64,000 nucleotides of DNA from Flammeovirgaceae bacterium UBA7330 (lineage in GTDB: Bacteria; Bacteroidota; Bacteroidia; Cytophagales; Cyclobacteriaceae): the NCBI GenBank assembly GCA_002471275.1, contig DKPQ01000014.1, forward strand, positions 124,461 to 188,460. Reading direction: 5' to 3'. A program made the position numbers and the translations under genes. Below, piece by piece: positions 23,838-33,481 of the stretch. Position 1 is the stretch's first letter, and each line of letters opens with the position of its first letter. Under the pieces are notes generated by a model that saw nothing but the letters and a program-made list of their open reading frames with translations, ran no database searches and had not been told where the DNA came from.

Positions 23838-25310
23838 CTATTTATAGAGTTCCTCTCCTGCTTCCTGGTACTTATCACCCTCGGTCCATTTAAATGTATC
23901 CATCTCAGTTAAGAGATAAACGGCATAGATATAAGCTTTGCAATATTTAGTCAGGTATTCATAGTCTATTGTCTGAGGCTCATCTCCCGGCTGGTGATAA
24001 TATTTTTTGATCTCATCATCCATGGCTGTGTAGCCTGGATCGAAAGAGATGGCGGGGACTCCCTTTTTGGCAAAGCTGACGTTATCCGATCTATCATATA
24101 AGTTTTCCTCAGGCACCTGATCATCGATGACTGTCAAGCCAAAGGGTTGCCCGGATTTGATCAGCTCCGGAGTGGTATTGGTCCGGTTCAGACCCACGAC
24201 GGTGATCTTGGTCACATCATTATATCCTCCTGTATCCGTATTGATATTGTACACGGTCTTTCGCAGTGGAATAAGCGGATATTCCGCATACCATTCGCTT
24301 CCCAGCAAACCAACCTCCTCAGCATTACATGCTAAAAACAACAAGGACCTTTTCGGTGGATTTTTACCAAAGTACTCAGCTGTGGTCAGCATGTTGGTGA
24401 TACCAATTCCATTGTCTCGCGCCCCATTGAAAATGGAATCCTCTCCGGGAACCACATTTTTCACTCCAACATGATCGAGGTGAGCAGAGATCAGGATGTA
24501 TTCATCTTTTAGTTTGGGATCCGCTCCTTCAATATATCCCACCACATTGGGAACAGTCAAATGATCTATTTGAGATCCCCGGATACTTAAAGAAATAGGC
24601 AAGCTGTCTGATTCTCTAAAAAACTTTAACCTCTCCAGGTTGGGATCAACAATCCATCCCACAGGAAAATTGCTTTCTTCCACCTCCTTTGTATTTAATT
24701 CGTAAGAATCATTGGACAGGTAGTTGATCAGTAGAGGCCAATCAAATTTGGAAGGCCTATACAGTTCCAGGAGGGCAACTGCTCCCTTTTCTTTCAATAA
24801 GCTCACCATCTCATCTCTTTCTAACCTTTGACCTTCCGGAGGTAACGCGTAAATCCCAACAGCGATTTTTCCTTCAAAGTCTTTGTCTTCGAAGTCAGCA
24901 GCAGTTCCATACTCAACAAACACATAATTGACTGAATCAATTTCCAGAGTTGCAGGACTGGTGAAGATCATGTCATCCCATAAATTGAAGACAGAATCAC
25001 CCACGGTCAATTTTGCTTCATTGGGGATTTTGGTACGGGTCAGGCCAACCTCCTGGAAAAAGCCATTTTGCTGATCAACAGGCTTTACACCATATGCCCT
25101 GAACCTTTCAGCAATGTATCTTGCTGCTATCCTATTTTCGATGGTTCCTGTATTTCTCCCTCTCAGCTCATCTGAAGCATAGAAATACATGTGTGACTCA
25201 ATACCCTGTTGACTGACAGATTTTTTAATGTTTTTAATAACCTTCTTTTGTGCCTCTGATGAAAATCCAATAAGCACACAAACAATAAATAGCTGGAATC
25301 CTTTACGCAT
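23838..25310 (-). CDS. M28-family zinc metallopeptidase with PA insert
   Basis: 490 residues from the ATG at 25310 (25334 adds eight residues ahead of the signal). Signal peptide ends GFSSEAQ. Zinc-site motifs: ISAHLDHVGV (His, Asp pair), NGARDNGIGITNML (bridging Asp), LACNAEEVGLLGSEWYA (catalytic Glu pair) and a late His region YYHQPGDEPQT. Residues about 110-260 form a PA (protease-associated) insert. It is a secreted aminopeptidase of the M28 group, likely periplasmic. Substrate unknown. Confidence 0.85.
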   Translation of the reverse strand: MRKGFQLFIVCVLIGFSSEAQKKVIKNIKKSVSQQGIESHMYFYASDELRGRNTGTIENRIAARYIAERFRAYGVKPVDQQNGFFQEVGLTRTKIPNEAKLTVGDSVFNLWDDMIFTSPATLEIDSVNYVFVEYGTAADFEDKDFEGKIAVGIYALPPEGQRLERDEMVSLLKEKGAVALLELYRPSKFDWPLLINYLSNDSYELNTKEVEESNFPVGWIVDPNLERLKFFRESDSLPISLSIRGSQIDHLTVPNVVGYIEGADPKLKDEYILISAHLDHVGVKNVVPGEDSIFNGARDNGIGITNMLTTAEYFGKNPPKRSLLFLACNAEEVGLLGSEWYAEYPLIPLRKTVYNINTDTGGYNDVTKITVVGLNRTNTTPELIKSGQPFGLTVIDDQVPEENLYDRSDNVSFAKKGVPAISFDPGYTAMDDEIKKYYHQPGDEPQTIDYEYLTKYCKAYIYAVYLLTEMDTFKWTEGDKYQEAGEELYK

Positions 25311-25394
25311 CATAATCAAATAAAACAGTGCCACACTGAAATGCCATCATAAATGGTGATCAGTGGAAAAATGACTACTTAACTGGCCAAATTA

Positions 25395-27107
25395 TTACCT
25401 TGGAATTTTTTCATCCGGCCATTCCTCACCGAAATCTTTCCAATATTGGTTTACGGTAGATTTCATTTCTTTATGCAACAACAATAGTCCGATAAGGTTT
25501 GGAATGGTCATCAAGGCAATGGTAATATTGGCCACCGTCCAGATGATGGTCGTATCCGCAAATGAGGCGAAGAAGAATCCGGCGATGTAGACAATTTTAT
25601 AGTAGATTTCGTATTTGGAGCCAAACAAGTAAGTGGTAGCCCTTCCTCCATAATAAGACCACGATATGGAGGTCGAGAACGCAAAAAGGAGCAGCCCGAT
25701 AGTGACGATGTACTGCCCATAATCTCCAAAAAAGCCCGTATTGAAGGCTATGGTGGTCAGCGGCGCACTATGCAACAATGACTTACCAATCATTCGAATA
25801 TTTTCATTTTCAGTGGCGATCTGTCCATTGATCACTTTTAGACTTCCCGAGTACAACTTTTCTCCCTCATAAACTTTCACATCCTCAGCAAAGGAATGAG
25901 CAGCAATGATGGTTAGAGGATTGGTTACTTTACCATTTTCAATAGTCAGAGTCCCTTCAAAGTACCTCTCCGTATTTGTTCCCAGTACATGACTCCTGAT
26001 CTTTTGGCGGTCTTCCAGTATACTTTCATCATAAAGTTTCTCCATTACGTAGACATCCGTAAACTGGAATTCATTTTCATACTTGTTGGACCATGCTCCG
26101 GACGACAGCAAAACCAAACCTGTGATGGTACAAATGATAATGGTATCAATAAATGGCTCCAGAATCGCTACCAACCCTTCGGACACAGGTTCATGAGCCC
26201 TGGCAGCAGCGTGGGCTATAGGTGCCGATCCCTGACCCGCTTCATTGGAAAACAAGCCTCTGTTCACCCCTCTGTTGAAGGCAAAAGCAAAATTGGCACC
26301 GAGAAATCCTCCGACAGCTGATGTACCGGTGAAAATGTCTGAGAAGATAGAAATGAAAGAGGGTATAATGTTTTCGTAATTGAATAAGATCACCGATAGG
26401 GCACCGATGAAATAGATGACAGCCATCAAAGGCACCAGCTTCTCTGTCACTTTAACGATTCGCTTAATCCCTCCGATGATGACCAGCGCAAGGAAAACTG
26501 TGAGCACTCCCCCTGTAATAATTTGCTTGATCCCAAACGTGGTAAAAACAGAATTCGCTATGTTGTTGATCTGAGGAAGATTACCTGTGCCAAAGGATGA
26601 AAAAATCGTAGCAACGGCAAAAACACCTCCAAGCCAAACGCCTGTCTTTAATATCTTACCGTTGTTCAGTTTGATGTTCAACCGGTTTTTCATGTAATAC
26701 ATGGGACCACCAGCGATCAACCCGTCCTCGGTTGTTTCCCGGTATTTGTGCGACAGGGTTACTTCCACAAACTTGGTGGTCATCCCCAGAAAAGCAGTGA
26801 CTAACATCCAAAAAAGAGCGGCCGGACCGCCCAGATGAACAGCCAGCGCAACACCACCAATATTACCTGTACCAACAGTACCTGAAAGTGCCGTGGCAAG
26901 TGCCTGAAAATGAGAGGCATCTCCCTGATCTCCCTTCTTATCAAACTTACCTTTCAGTACTTTGATGGCAAATCCAAAATAACGGAGCTGCGGAAACCCA
27001 AGATAGATGGTGAAAAATAAACCAGTACCCAAAAGAAGATAAACAAACCAGGCCCCACTACCCAGATATCCGTCGATGACGTTTAAGAAATCATTGAATT
27101 GCCTCAT
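25395..27107 (-). CDS. alanine/sodium symporter (AGCS family) with an extra loop domain
   Basis: 570 residues. AGCS landmarks: ALSGTVGTGNIGGVALAVHLGGPAALFWM, GGPMYYMKNRL, FNRGVNRGLFSNEAGQGSAPIAHAAA and SWSYYGGRATTYLFG. About ten membrane segments. The usual length is 450-490; here a hydrophilic insert of roughly 100 residues (about 345-445, including TERYFEGTLTIENGKVTN) lies between two membrane helices. It imports alanine or a similar amino acid with sodium. Its function is not obviously tied to its neighbours. Confidence 0.85.
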   Translation of the reverse strand: MRQFNDFLNVIDGYLGSGAWFVYLLLGTGLFFTIYLGFPQLRYFGFAIKVLKGKFDKKGDQGDASHFQALATALSGTVGTGNIGGVALAVHLGGPAALFWMLVTAFLGMTTKFVEVTLSHKYRETTEDGLIAGGPMYYMKNRLNIKLNNGKILKTGVWLGGVFAVATIFSSFGTGNLPQINNIANSVFTTFGIKQIITGGVLTVFLALVIIGGIKRIVKVTEKLVPLMAVIYFIGALSVILFNYENIIPSFISIFSDIFTGTSAVGGFLGANFAFAFNRGVNRGLFSNEAGQGSAPIAHAAARAHEPVSEGLVAILEPFIDTIIICTITGLVLLSSGAWSNKYENEFQFTDVYVMEKLYDESILEDRQKIRSHVLGTNTERYFEGTLTIENGKVTNPLTIIAAHSFAEDVKVYEGEKLYSGSLKVINGQIATENENIRMIGKSLLHSAPLTTIAFNTGFFGDYGQYIVTIGLLLFAFSTSISWSYYGGRATTYLFGSKYEIYYKIVYIAGFFFASFADTTIIWTVANITIALMTIPNLIGLLLLHKEMKSTVNQYWKDFGEEWPDEKIPR

Positions 27108-27188
27108 TCACACATGTTAAAATTTTACGATTCTGGTAAAAATATATATTTAACGTTAGTTTGTCACAAACAAAATAGCTCTGTGGCT

Positions 27189-28457
27189 TCAATATCCATA
27201 TTTTTCTTTCCATCGATGACGTAAGAACTTCCTGAGTTCTTCCTCTCTGGGATTATGACCGGGGTCGTAGAAAGTAGTCCCTTTGATCTCTTCGGGCAGG
27301 AATTCCATTTCGGCAAAATTCCCTTCATAGTTGTGAGCATACTGGTAGCCCTGGCCGTAGCCCTGATCTTTCATCAGCTTGGTTGGTGCATTGCGAATAG
27401 CCATGGGCACGGGTAAATCGCCCATCTTAGATACCACGGCCTGAGCCTCGTTGATCGCTTTATAGCTGGCGTTACTCTTAGGTGAAGAGGCGAGGTAGGT
27501 CACACATTGGGAAAGGATGATCCGTGATTCCGGATATCCTATCACATTCACTGCCTGAAATGCCGACGTGGCCATGACCAAAGCCGTAGGGTTGGCATTA
27601 CCTATGTCTTCTGACGCCAGAATGACCAACCGACGTGCAATAAATTTCACATCCTCACCTCCTTCAATCATCCTGGCCAGATAATAAACAGCCGCATTGG
27701 GATCACTCCCCCGTATCGACTTGATAAAAGCGGATATGATGTCATAATGCATCTCCCCCTTTTTATCATACAAAACAGTCTTACGCTGAGCTGCCTCAAT
27801 GGCTTTTTCATTGGTGATTGTGACCTTTTTGCTATTCTCAGCCTTGATGATAAGCTCCAGCAGATTCAGCAGTTTCCGGGCATCACCTCCCGATAAATTG
27901 AATAGGGCTTCCGTTTCCTCCAGTTTGACATCAATCTTCTTCAGTTCCGCATCCTTACTGATAGCCATTTCACAAATGGTAGTCAAATGGCTCGTCTCCA
28001 AATGCTTAAGTGTATAAACCTGACACCTCGATAGCAAGGCCCCGTTTACCTCAAAACTCGGATTCTCTGTAGTAGCACCAATCAATGTGATGGTCCCTTT
28101 TTCCACGGCTCCCAGCAAGGCATCTTGTTGCGACTTATTGAAGCGGTGGATCTCATCAATAAATAGTATGGCTTTACTTCCTGGCCTGATCTGATTGATC
28201 ACCTCCCGTACATCTTTCACCCCTGAGCTGATGGCGCTCAGCGTGTGAAAGGGCACTTTGACCTGGTTGGCAATGATGTTTGCCAGGGTTGTTTTACCTG
28301 TTCCCGGAGGACCCCAAAGGATCATGGAAGGTACTTTACCCGAAAGGATTGTCTTCCTCAAAACTCCTTTTTCGCCTACCAGGTGCTCCTGTCCTACCAA
28401 CTCATCTAAAGAGCGGGGTCTCATACGTTCTGCCAGTGGAGAAGGATCTTGAAACAT
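27189..28457 (-). CDS. rarA: replication-associated recombination protein A (MgsA/RarA)
   Basis: 422 residues, full length. Walker A G49-PPGTGKT56, Walker B LFIDEIH (D101-E102), an Arg-finger region LLSRCQVYTLKHL, and the C-terminal tetramerisation domain with KSIRGSDPNAAVYYLARM and GQGYQYAHNYEGNF. It is an AAA+ ATPase acting at stalled replication forks and single-stranded DNA ends. It stands alone; a 170-bp inverted-repeat element lies just upstream, between it and the next divergent gene. Confidence 0.95.
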   Translation of the reverse strand: MFQDPSPLAERMRPRSLDELVGQEHLVGEKGVLRKTILSGKVPSMILWGPPGTGKTTLANIIANQVKVPFHTLSAISSGVKDVREVINQIRPGSKAILFIDEIHRFNKSQQDALLGAVEKGTITLIGATTENPSFEVNGALLSRCQVYTLKHLETSHLTTICEMAISKDAELKKIDVKLEETEALFNLSGGDARKLLNLLELIIKAENSKKVTITNEKAIEAAQRKTVLYDKKGEMHYDIISAFIKSIRGSDPNAAVYYLARMIEGGEDVKFIARRLVILASEDIGNANPTALVMATSAFQAVNVIGYPESRIILSQCVTYLASSPKSNASYKAINEAQAVVSKMGDLPVPMAIRNAPTKLMKDQGYGQGYQYAHNYEGNFAEMEFLPEEIKGTTFYDPGHNPREEELRKFLRHRWKEKYGY

Positions 28458-28478
28458 GTTAGTTTTATTCTGAGGTTT

Positions 28479-28648
28479 AACCTGGATTATGTATTAGAGT
28501 TTGGTCATGAAGGGCTAAAGTACAAGAAAATCAAGCACTTACGATCGGAAGCATAGCATCGCTATGGTGGCGAGAGAATATCATGTTAAGTGCCTGATTT
28601 TGAAGTAATTTAGCCATGTAATAGAAAGTCTGATACATAATCCAGGTT
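28479..28648. repeat. 170-bp imperfect inverted repeat (MITE-like)
   Basis: The ends AACCTGGATTATGTAT (28479-28494) and ATACATAATCCAGGTT (28633-28648) are perfect inverted repeats. The arms keep pairing inward: TTAGAGTTT against CAGACTTTC, GGCTAAAGTAC against GGCTAAATTAC, AAAATCAAGCACTTA against AAAATCAGGCACTTA. The centre is a small stem CATAGC-atc-GCTATG. The whole element folds into one long hairpin and has no coding potential. Confidence 0.8.
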
Positions 28649-28695
28649 TAAAGATATTATCTATAATTTTAGCCAACCGTCACAACCATGATAAA

Positions 28696-29622
28696 ATGAG
28701 ATCCGGTCTGTTCTTTTTGTGTTATTGCCTTTTTCAGATCTCTCTGTTCAGCCAAAGTAAGGATGAGGACCTGGTGGTGCTCCAGCAGACCGCTGAGTGG
28801 CTCGAACAGAAACTTACCTACCACTATTACAACATCGATGATGAAGAGTGGTGGACCAACCGCTTTAACTTTGATCCTCAAACGCTAAAAGCCACCATCA
28901 GAAATATCTCCACTGAAAACCTGGGGGCAATTCAGGACAGAACGCACATGCAGCGGGTTTTTCAGTTTGGGGACCTGAACCCCTACACCATCAATATTGA
29001 AGAAGCAAAAACCAATTCAGGCAGACTGGTCAAGGGAAAGACGATCCGCATAGGGACATATCAGCAAGCTAAAGACATCAGTCAAATAAAAAATGGAGCT
29101 GTACCTTCCGAAGCATCCTTTCTGTATTTGTCCATCCCAAAAGCGTATGAAGACAGCACCAGCAATTACGCGGAAACCATTGCCGAGAAATTTGAACAAG
29201 CGATTCTCGTGGCTACGAAAGTATACCACACCGGAAGCTTTGAAAGTGATGCCACCCAGTTACTTACAGTTCTGGAGGATGACAGATTTCTATCTCCGGA
29301 CAAGATGAGCCTATCGATCAATAAAATTTTTGATGATGTCCTGGAGCTGGAACAGCATGACCCTACCGATCAATTGGTGAGAAAAGCCTATTTGAAAATC
29401 AACCAGGATCAAAAAACCGTCCAGTGGGTGAATATCAAGGGGCAGGAACCGGTCGTGGATGTAGCCCTTTCATTCGGGGAAGAATATGCTTTTGAATTGA
29501 AAGGGTCAGCGATTCACATTTTCTTTGTCAATAAGCACGAAATCCATTTCATCGAAAATGGAGAAGAAACTGTTTTTATTCGTGATAATTCTTTTGAGAA
29601 AGGACGTCCTTATTACCGCTAG
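28696..29622 (+). CDS. hypothetical exported protein
   Basis: 308 residues with a signal peptide (MRSGLFFLCYCLFQISLFSQ). The mature part is mixed alpha/beta, with no cysteines or repeats and no family I recognise. The region 35-60 (WLEQKLTYHYYNIDDEEWWTNR) is aromatic-rich; the C-terminal 60 residues form beta strands (AFELKGSAIHIFFVNKHEIHFI). Its stop codon overlaps by 4 bp the stop end of the convergent small lipoprotein gene. Confidence 0.6.
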   Translation: MRSGLFFLCYCLFQISLFSQSKDEDLVVLQQTAEWLEQKLTYHYYNIDDEEWWTNRFNFDPQTLKATIRNISTENLGAIQDRTHMQRVFQFGDLNPYTINIEEAKTNSGRLVKGKTIRIGTYQQAKDISQIKNGAVPSEASFLYLSIPKAYEDSTSNYAETIAEKFEQAILVATKVYHTGSFESDATQLLTVLEDDRFLSPDKMSLSINKIFDDVLELEQHDPTDQLVRKAYLKINQDQKTVQWVNIKGQEPVVDVALSFGEEYAFELKGSAIHIFFVNKHEIHFIENGEETVFIRDNSFEKGRPYYR

Positions 29623-29873
29623 TTTATTGATTGGCAATCTTTCAGTTTTTGTTCCAACTCGCTTACTTCCTTCTCTGCTTTAAGTGCTGCTGCTGCATTG
29701 GCTTCCGCCATCGCCTGAGCTCTTATGGCCTCTGCCGCGGAATGCTCAGCATCACTTTGAGCCTGTTCAACCATTTTTTTCATTTCAACCAATTCTGCTT
29801 CCAGTTTAGCATTGTTGAAACCACAGCTCGAAAGCATGAGAAAAAATATAGAGATAATAATGAAATGACCCAT
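29619..29873 (-). CDS. small lipoprotein with alanine-rich coiled coil
   Basis: 84 residues from the ATG at 29873. Signal with lipobox LMLSSC (Cys17). The mature part is a continuous helix: ELVEMKKMVEQAQSDAEHSAAEAIRAQAMAEANAAAALKAEKEVSELEQKLKD, rich in Ala, Glu and Lys with heptad spacing. This resembles Lpp/OsmE-type small lipoproteins that trimerise or span the periplasm. An upstream start at 29921 would add 16 residues and bury the signal, so 29873 is preferred. Confidence 0.6.
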   Translation of the reverse strand: MGHFIIISIFFLMLSSCGFNNAKLEAELVEMKKMVEQAQSDAEHSAAEAIRAQAMAEANAAAALKAEKEVSELEQKLKDCQSIN

Positions 29874-29969
29874 GATCAGTTTTTTATCATTTAAATTTAG
29901 GTATACTATTTGCAATATCAAATCCGTTGTTTCCAGGAGACTTTGTAACTTTCATCAAATTTTAAAACC

Positions 29970-30512
29970 ATGTTTAAGAACTCAGCTTTTGGTATTCTAT
30001 TTCTTATCTCGTTTACGTCCATCGCTCAGGTGGGAAATCAATTTCCACTGATAGAGGGAGAGAACCTGAAAAATGAATTTATCAACCTCCCCACCGATAC
30101 CAAGGGAAAACACACGATCATAGGTATTGCATTCTCCAAAAAAGCTGAAAACGATTTGAAGACATGGTTTAGTCCGGCATATAACCAGTTTATCAAGGAC
30201 CCGGATAAAAACAGCATTTTTCAGATTGACTACGATGTGAACCTCTACTTTGTACCCATGTTTACCGGAGCCAAGCGGCCTGCTTACAAAGCCACCATGG
30301 AGAAAGTGAAAAAAACCATCGATAGAAGGCTGGAGCCTTATGTGCTCTTTTACAAAGGGAAAGTAAAAGACTATGAGGAATCTTTGGGTTTTGATGAGAA
30401 AGACATTCCGTACTTCTACCTGTTAGATCAGGAAGGAAAAATCATCTACGCCACCACAGGAAGGTATTCTGATCGCAAAATGCAGGAAATCATCGATCAA
30501 CTCCCCTTCTAA
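29970..30512 (+). CDS. exported thioredoxin-fold protein without CXXC
   Basis: 180 residues. Signal peptide ends SIAQ. The mature part follows a thioredoxin-like order: GNQFPLIEGENLKNEFINLP, strand HTIIGIAFSKKAE, a helix, LYFVPMFTG, and the late strand PYFYLLDQEGKIIYATTGRY. There is no CXXC, so it is not a redox enzyme; it resembles the ATP10-like or redox-dead members of the fold. Periplasmic. It is 17 bp from murI and probably co-transcribed with it. Confidence 0.55.
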   Translation: MFKNSAFGILFLISFTSIAQVGNQFPLIEGENLKNEFINLPTDTKGKHTIIGIAFSKKAENDLKTWFSPAYNQFIKDPDKNSIFQIDYDVNLYFVPMFTGAKRPAYKATMEKVKKTIDRRLEPYVLFYKGKVKDYEESLGFDEKDIPYFYLLDQEGKIIYATTGRYSDRKMQEIIDQLPF

Positions 30513-30529
30513 TAAATTTCCACTATTCT

Positions 30530-31363
30530 ATGGCTGAAAAGGGCCCGATTGGGGTATTTGATTCTGGATATGGAGGCTTAACCGTGCTTAAGTCACTGGT
30601 GAAAAAGCTACCAAATTACGACTTCCTATATCTTGGTGACAATGCACGCACACCCTATGGCACCCGCTCTTTTCAAACCATCTATCAGTATTCACTCCAG
30701 GCTGTCAAATATTTATTTGATCAGGGATGCCCGCTCATCATTGTGGCGTGCAACACGGCTTCAGCCAAAGCCCTGAGAAACATCCAGCAAAAGGACTTAC
30801 CTAAAATAGCGCCGGACAGGAGGGTACTTGGCGTGATCAGGCCGACCACCGAATCCATTGGTCATTTTACTGCTTCCAGACATATCGGCATACTGGGCAC
30901 CAAAGGAACCATCCAGTCGGAATCCTACCTGATTGAGATCAATAAATTTTTTCCGGACATTCGTGTAAGTCAGGAAATATGCCCGATGTGGGTACCACTG
31001 GTCGAAAATGGTGAACAGGACGGAGCCGGTGCAGATTATTTTGTTCAAAAAAACCTTGATCAGATCCTGAAAGCAGATCATAAGATTGATACCCTCCTTC
31101 TTGCCTGTACCCACTATCCACTGCTCATTCCAAAGATTAAAAAGTATTTACCACCGCACATCAAGATCATTGATCAGGGTAAGATTGTTGCTGATAGCCT
31201 GGCGGAGTATCTCCACCGACATCCGGAAATTGAAAAAAGGCTGCTAAAATCAAGATCTATTAAATTTTTTACCACCGACGATGAGAATACCTTCAATGAG
31301 AAAGCGACCTTGTTTTATGGGAGAAAAACCATCGCGGAAAAGACTGATTTGAATATAGGGTAA
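30530..31363 (+). CDS. murI: glutamate racemase
   Basis: 277 residues. GVFDSGYGGLTV gives the catalytic Asp11 region, VACNTASA holds the first catalytic Cys (C74), and LLACTHYPLL holds the second (C193). It converts L- to D-glutamate for peptidoglycan in the cytoplasm. Length and motifs are complete. Start ATG at 30530, 17 bp after the preceding gene. Confidence 0.97.
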   Translation: MAEKGPIGVFDSGYGGLTVLKSLVKKLPNYDFLYLGDNARTPYGTRSFQTIYQYSLQAVKYLFDQGCPLIIVACNTASAKALRNIQQKDLPKIAPDRRVLGVIRPTTESIGHFTASRHIGILGTKGTIQSESYLIEINKFFPDIRVSQEICPMWVPLVENGEQDGAGADYFVQKNLDQILKADHKIDTLLLACTHYPLLIPKIKKYLPPHIKIIDQGKIVADSLAEYLHRHPEIEKRLLKSRSIKFFTTDDENTFNEKATLFYGRKTIAEKTDLNIG

Positions 31364-31450
31364 AACACCTATTTTCAACGCTTAAGACTGAATATCTTCC
31401 TCCATGACTCAATTTTACATAAATTGTAATAAATTGAAGACAACTAAGTC

Positions 31451-33481
31451 ATGAAGAAACTTATCCTACTTAGTCTGCTAATTCATGCCTTAAACGTTTC
31501 ACAAGCAGAGGACACCAAATTAATAATACCTGCAAGCCAACAAATAGCTCAATGTGAAGTAAAGCAAGCTACAGTGAGTGGACCAAACAGTTTGGGTGGG
31601 TATTTTACCTCCTTGTTTGAAACGGACAACTGGCCTGCCAGATGGAATTGTGGCAACTGGAGTGAAACCGATGGTTGGATCACCATCATTTCAGACTCAT
31701 TGATTTTCACCGCATATCTATCTATTCCGTTATTGCTTTTATTCTTTCTAAGTAAAAGAAAGGAAATACAATACAAAAGATTCCTGGTTCTTTTCAGTTT
31801 ATTTATTCTCTTATGCGGCTTCACTCACCTCACTGAAGTGATCATTTTCTGGGACCCGGTATACCGGTTCGCAGGATTTCTAAAATTGCTCACGGGCATC
31901 GTATCGTGGGTTACTGTAATTGCCCTGGCACAGGCTGCTCCTTTTGCCCTCACCTTTTATAGAAAAGAGAGTTATGACAAGGTAGAAGAAGAAAAAAGCA
32001 ATCTGGAAAACCAACTTGATCTCTTTATCAAATATACACCCGGAGCCATGGCCATGTTTGATACAGAAATGTGCTACATCAAGGCTAGTGGACAATGGTA
32101 CAAGGATTATGGTCTAGAAGATGATATTACAGGAAAATCACATTATGAGGTCTTCCCATCGTTATTGGAAATGCCGGAATGGTTAGATTATCACCAAAGA
32201 TCTATGAATGGTGAGATCATCAAAGAGGAAGAATATGCATATTATAATCCGGACGGATCTAAAACCTATATAAAATACGAGATTAGACCCTGGTACAAGG
32301 ACAATAAAACCATAGGCGGAATTATCATTTCTACGGAAAATGTAACTGATTTGGTATTGTCCAGAAAAAAAATAGAGAGCTCAGAAAAACGCTTTCGTGA
32401 ATTGCTGGAGTCTACTCCGGAAGCCATGTTGATTTTAGATGAAAGCCTCACCATAGAGATCAATAATCGGGAGGCCACCAATTTATTTAAACGTTCCAAA
32501 AAAGAACTCATTGGTAAACCGCTGGAATCTCTTTTTTCAAAAAACATTGATAAACTCGAAAAGCAGTTAAAAAAATTCTTTGGAAAGAAACCGCTTACCA
32601 AAACAACCTATGTGGTAGAGGATATTTACGGTCAAACAAAGTCAGGAGAAACATTCCCTGTAGAAATCGTTTTGGGTCCTATTCATACTGAAGGTAAAAC
32701 TTTGGTAGCTGCATCAATAAGCGACATCTCTGAAAAGAAAAAGCTTGAAAAGGAACGTCTGGAAATCAACAAGATGCTGGAAGAGCAGGTAGGTGTGCGC
32801 ACTTTTGAACTCAGAAAGGTAAATCAGGAGCTGGAATCTTTCACATACTCTGTTTCACACGATTTGCGAGCACCATTGAGGGCCATTAGTGGATTTGCCA
32901 GCGCACTGGAAGATGAGCTCAAAGCGCTTGAACCAGAGACAAAATTGTACCTGGAAAGGATTATATATAATGCCTCTAAAATGGGCACGCTGATCGATGA
33001 CCTGCTTACTTTCAGCAGGCTTACCCGGAAGCAAAATGAACTTGAAGTTGTCAATACAAAAGAATTGATTGAAGAGATCATCCGAAACAATGATGACTTT
33101 CCTGACGAAAAAATTGAAATAGGGAAAATTCCGGATGTTTACGGAGATAAGTCCATGCTTGAAGTGGTTTTTGGAAATCTTATTTCAAACGCAGTAAAAT
33201 ACAGCAGCAAAAATGCAGAACAACATATCTCCATTTCCGGTGAGCTATCAGGGTCCAATGCCATCATTACGATAGTAGATAATGGCATTGGATTTGACAT
33301 GAAGTATGCCAGTAAATTATTTGGTGTCTTTCAACGATTGCATACGGAAGCAGAGTTCCCGGGAACAGGAATTGGATTGGCTTTGTGCAAAAAGATCATA
33401 GACAGGCATCAGGGTAAAATCCTCATTGAATCAGAAATTAACAAAGGCACCAAAGTAACTCTAACCCTTAAAACTGAATGA
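31451..33481 (+). CDS. membrane PAS histidine kinase with ethylene-receptor-like sensor
   Basis: 676 residues. Signal/extracytoplasmic part 1-75, then three membrane helices (about 77-101, 108-132, 138-170). Within them D82, Y89, C122 and H126 have the same spacing as D25, Y32, C65 and H69 of the plant ethylene receptor ETR1; the motif LCGFTHL parallels LCGATHL, the Cu(I) site. Two PAS domains follow (about 190-305, 315-430), then HisKA with H470 in VSHDLRAP and HATPase_c (NLISNAVKY, DNGIGF, GTGIGLA). It overlaps the response regulator by 4 bp. Ethylene or another small ligand or copper is inferred, not shown. Confidence 0.85.
   Translation: MKKLILLSLLIHALNVSQAEDTKLIIPASQQIAQCEVKQATVSGPNSLGGYFTSLFETDNWPARWNCGNWSETDGWITIISDSLIFTAYLSIPLLLLFFLSKRKEIQYKRFLVLFSLFILLCGFTHLTEVIIFWDPVYRFAGFLKLLTGIVSWVTVIALAQAAPFALTFYRKESYDKVEEEKSNLENQLDLFIKYTPGAMAMFDTEMCYIKASGQWYKDYGLEDDITGKSHYEVFPSLLEMPEWLDYHQRSMNGEIIKEEEYAYYNPDGSKTYIKYEIRPWYKDNKTIGGIIISTENVTDLVLSRKKIESSEKRFRELLESTPEAMLILDESLTIEINNREATNLFKRSKKELIGKPLESLFSKNIDKLEKQLKKFFGKKPLTKTTYVVEDIYGQTKSGETFPVEIVLGPIHTEGKTLVAASISDISEKKKLEKERLEINKMLEEQVGVRTFELRKVNQELESFTYSVSHDLRAPLRAISGFASALEDELKALEPETKLYLERIIYNASKMGTLIDDLLTFSRLTRKQNELEVVNTKELIEEIIRNNDDFPDEKIEIGKIPDVYGDKSMLEVVFGNLISNAVKYSSKNAEQHISISGELSGSNAIITIVDNGIGFDMKYASKLFGVFQRLHTEAEFPGTGIGLALCKKIIDRHQGKILIESEINKGTKVTLTLKTE

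Noticed and set aside
28479..28648. The inverted repeat as the rarA terminator
   Set aside because: It lies on the 5' side of rarA and is far longer than a terminator, without a T-tract at the stem end.
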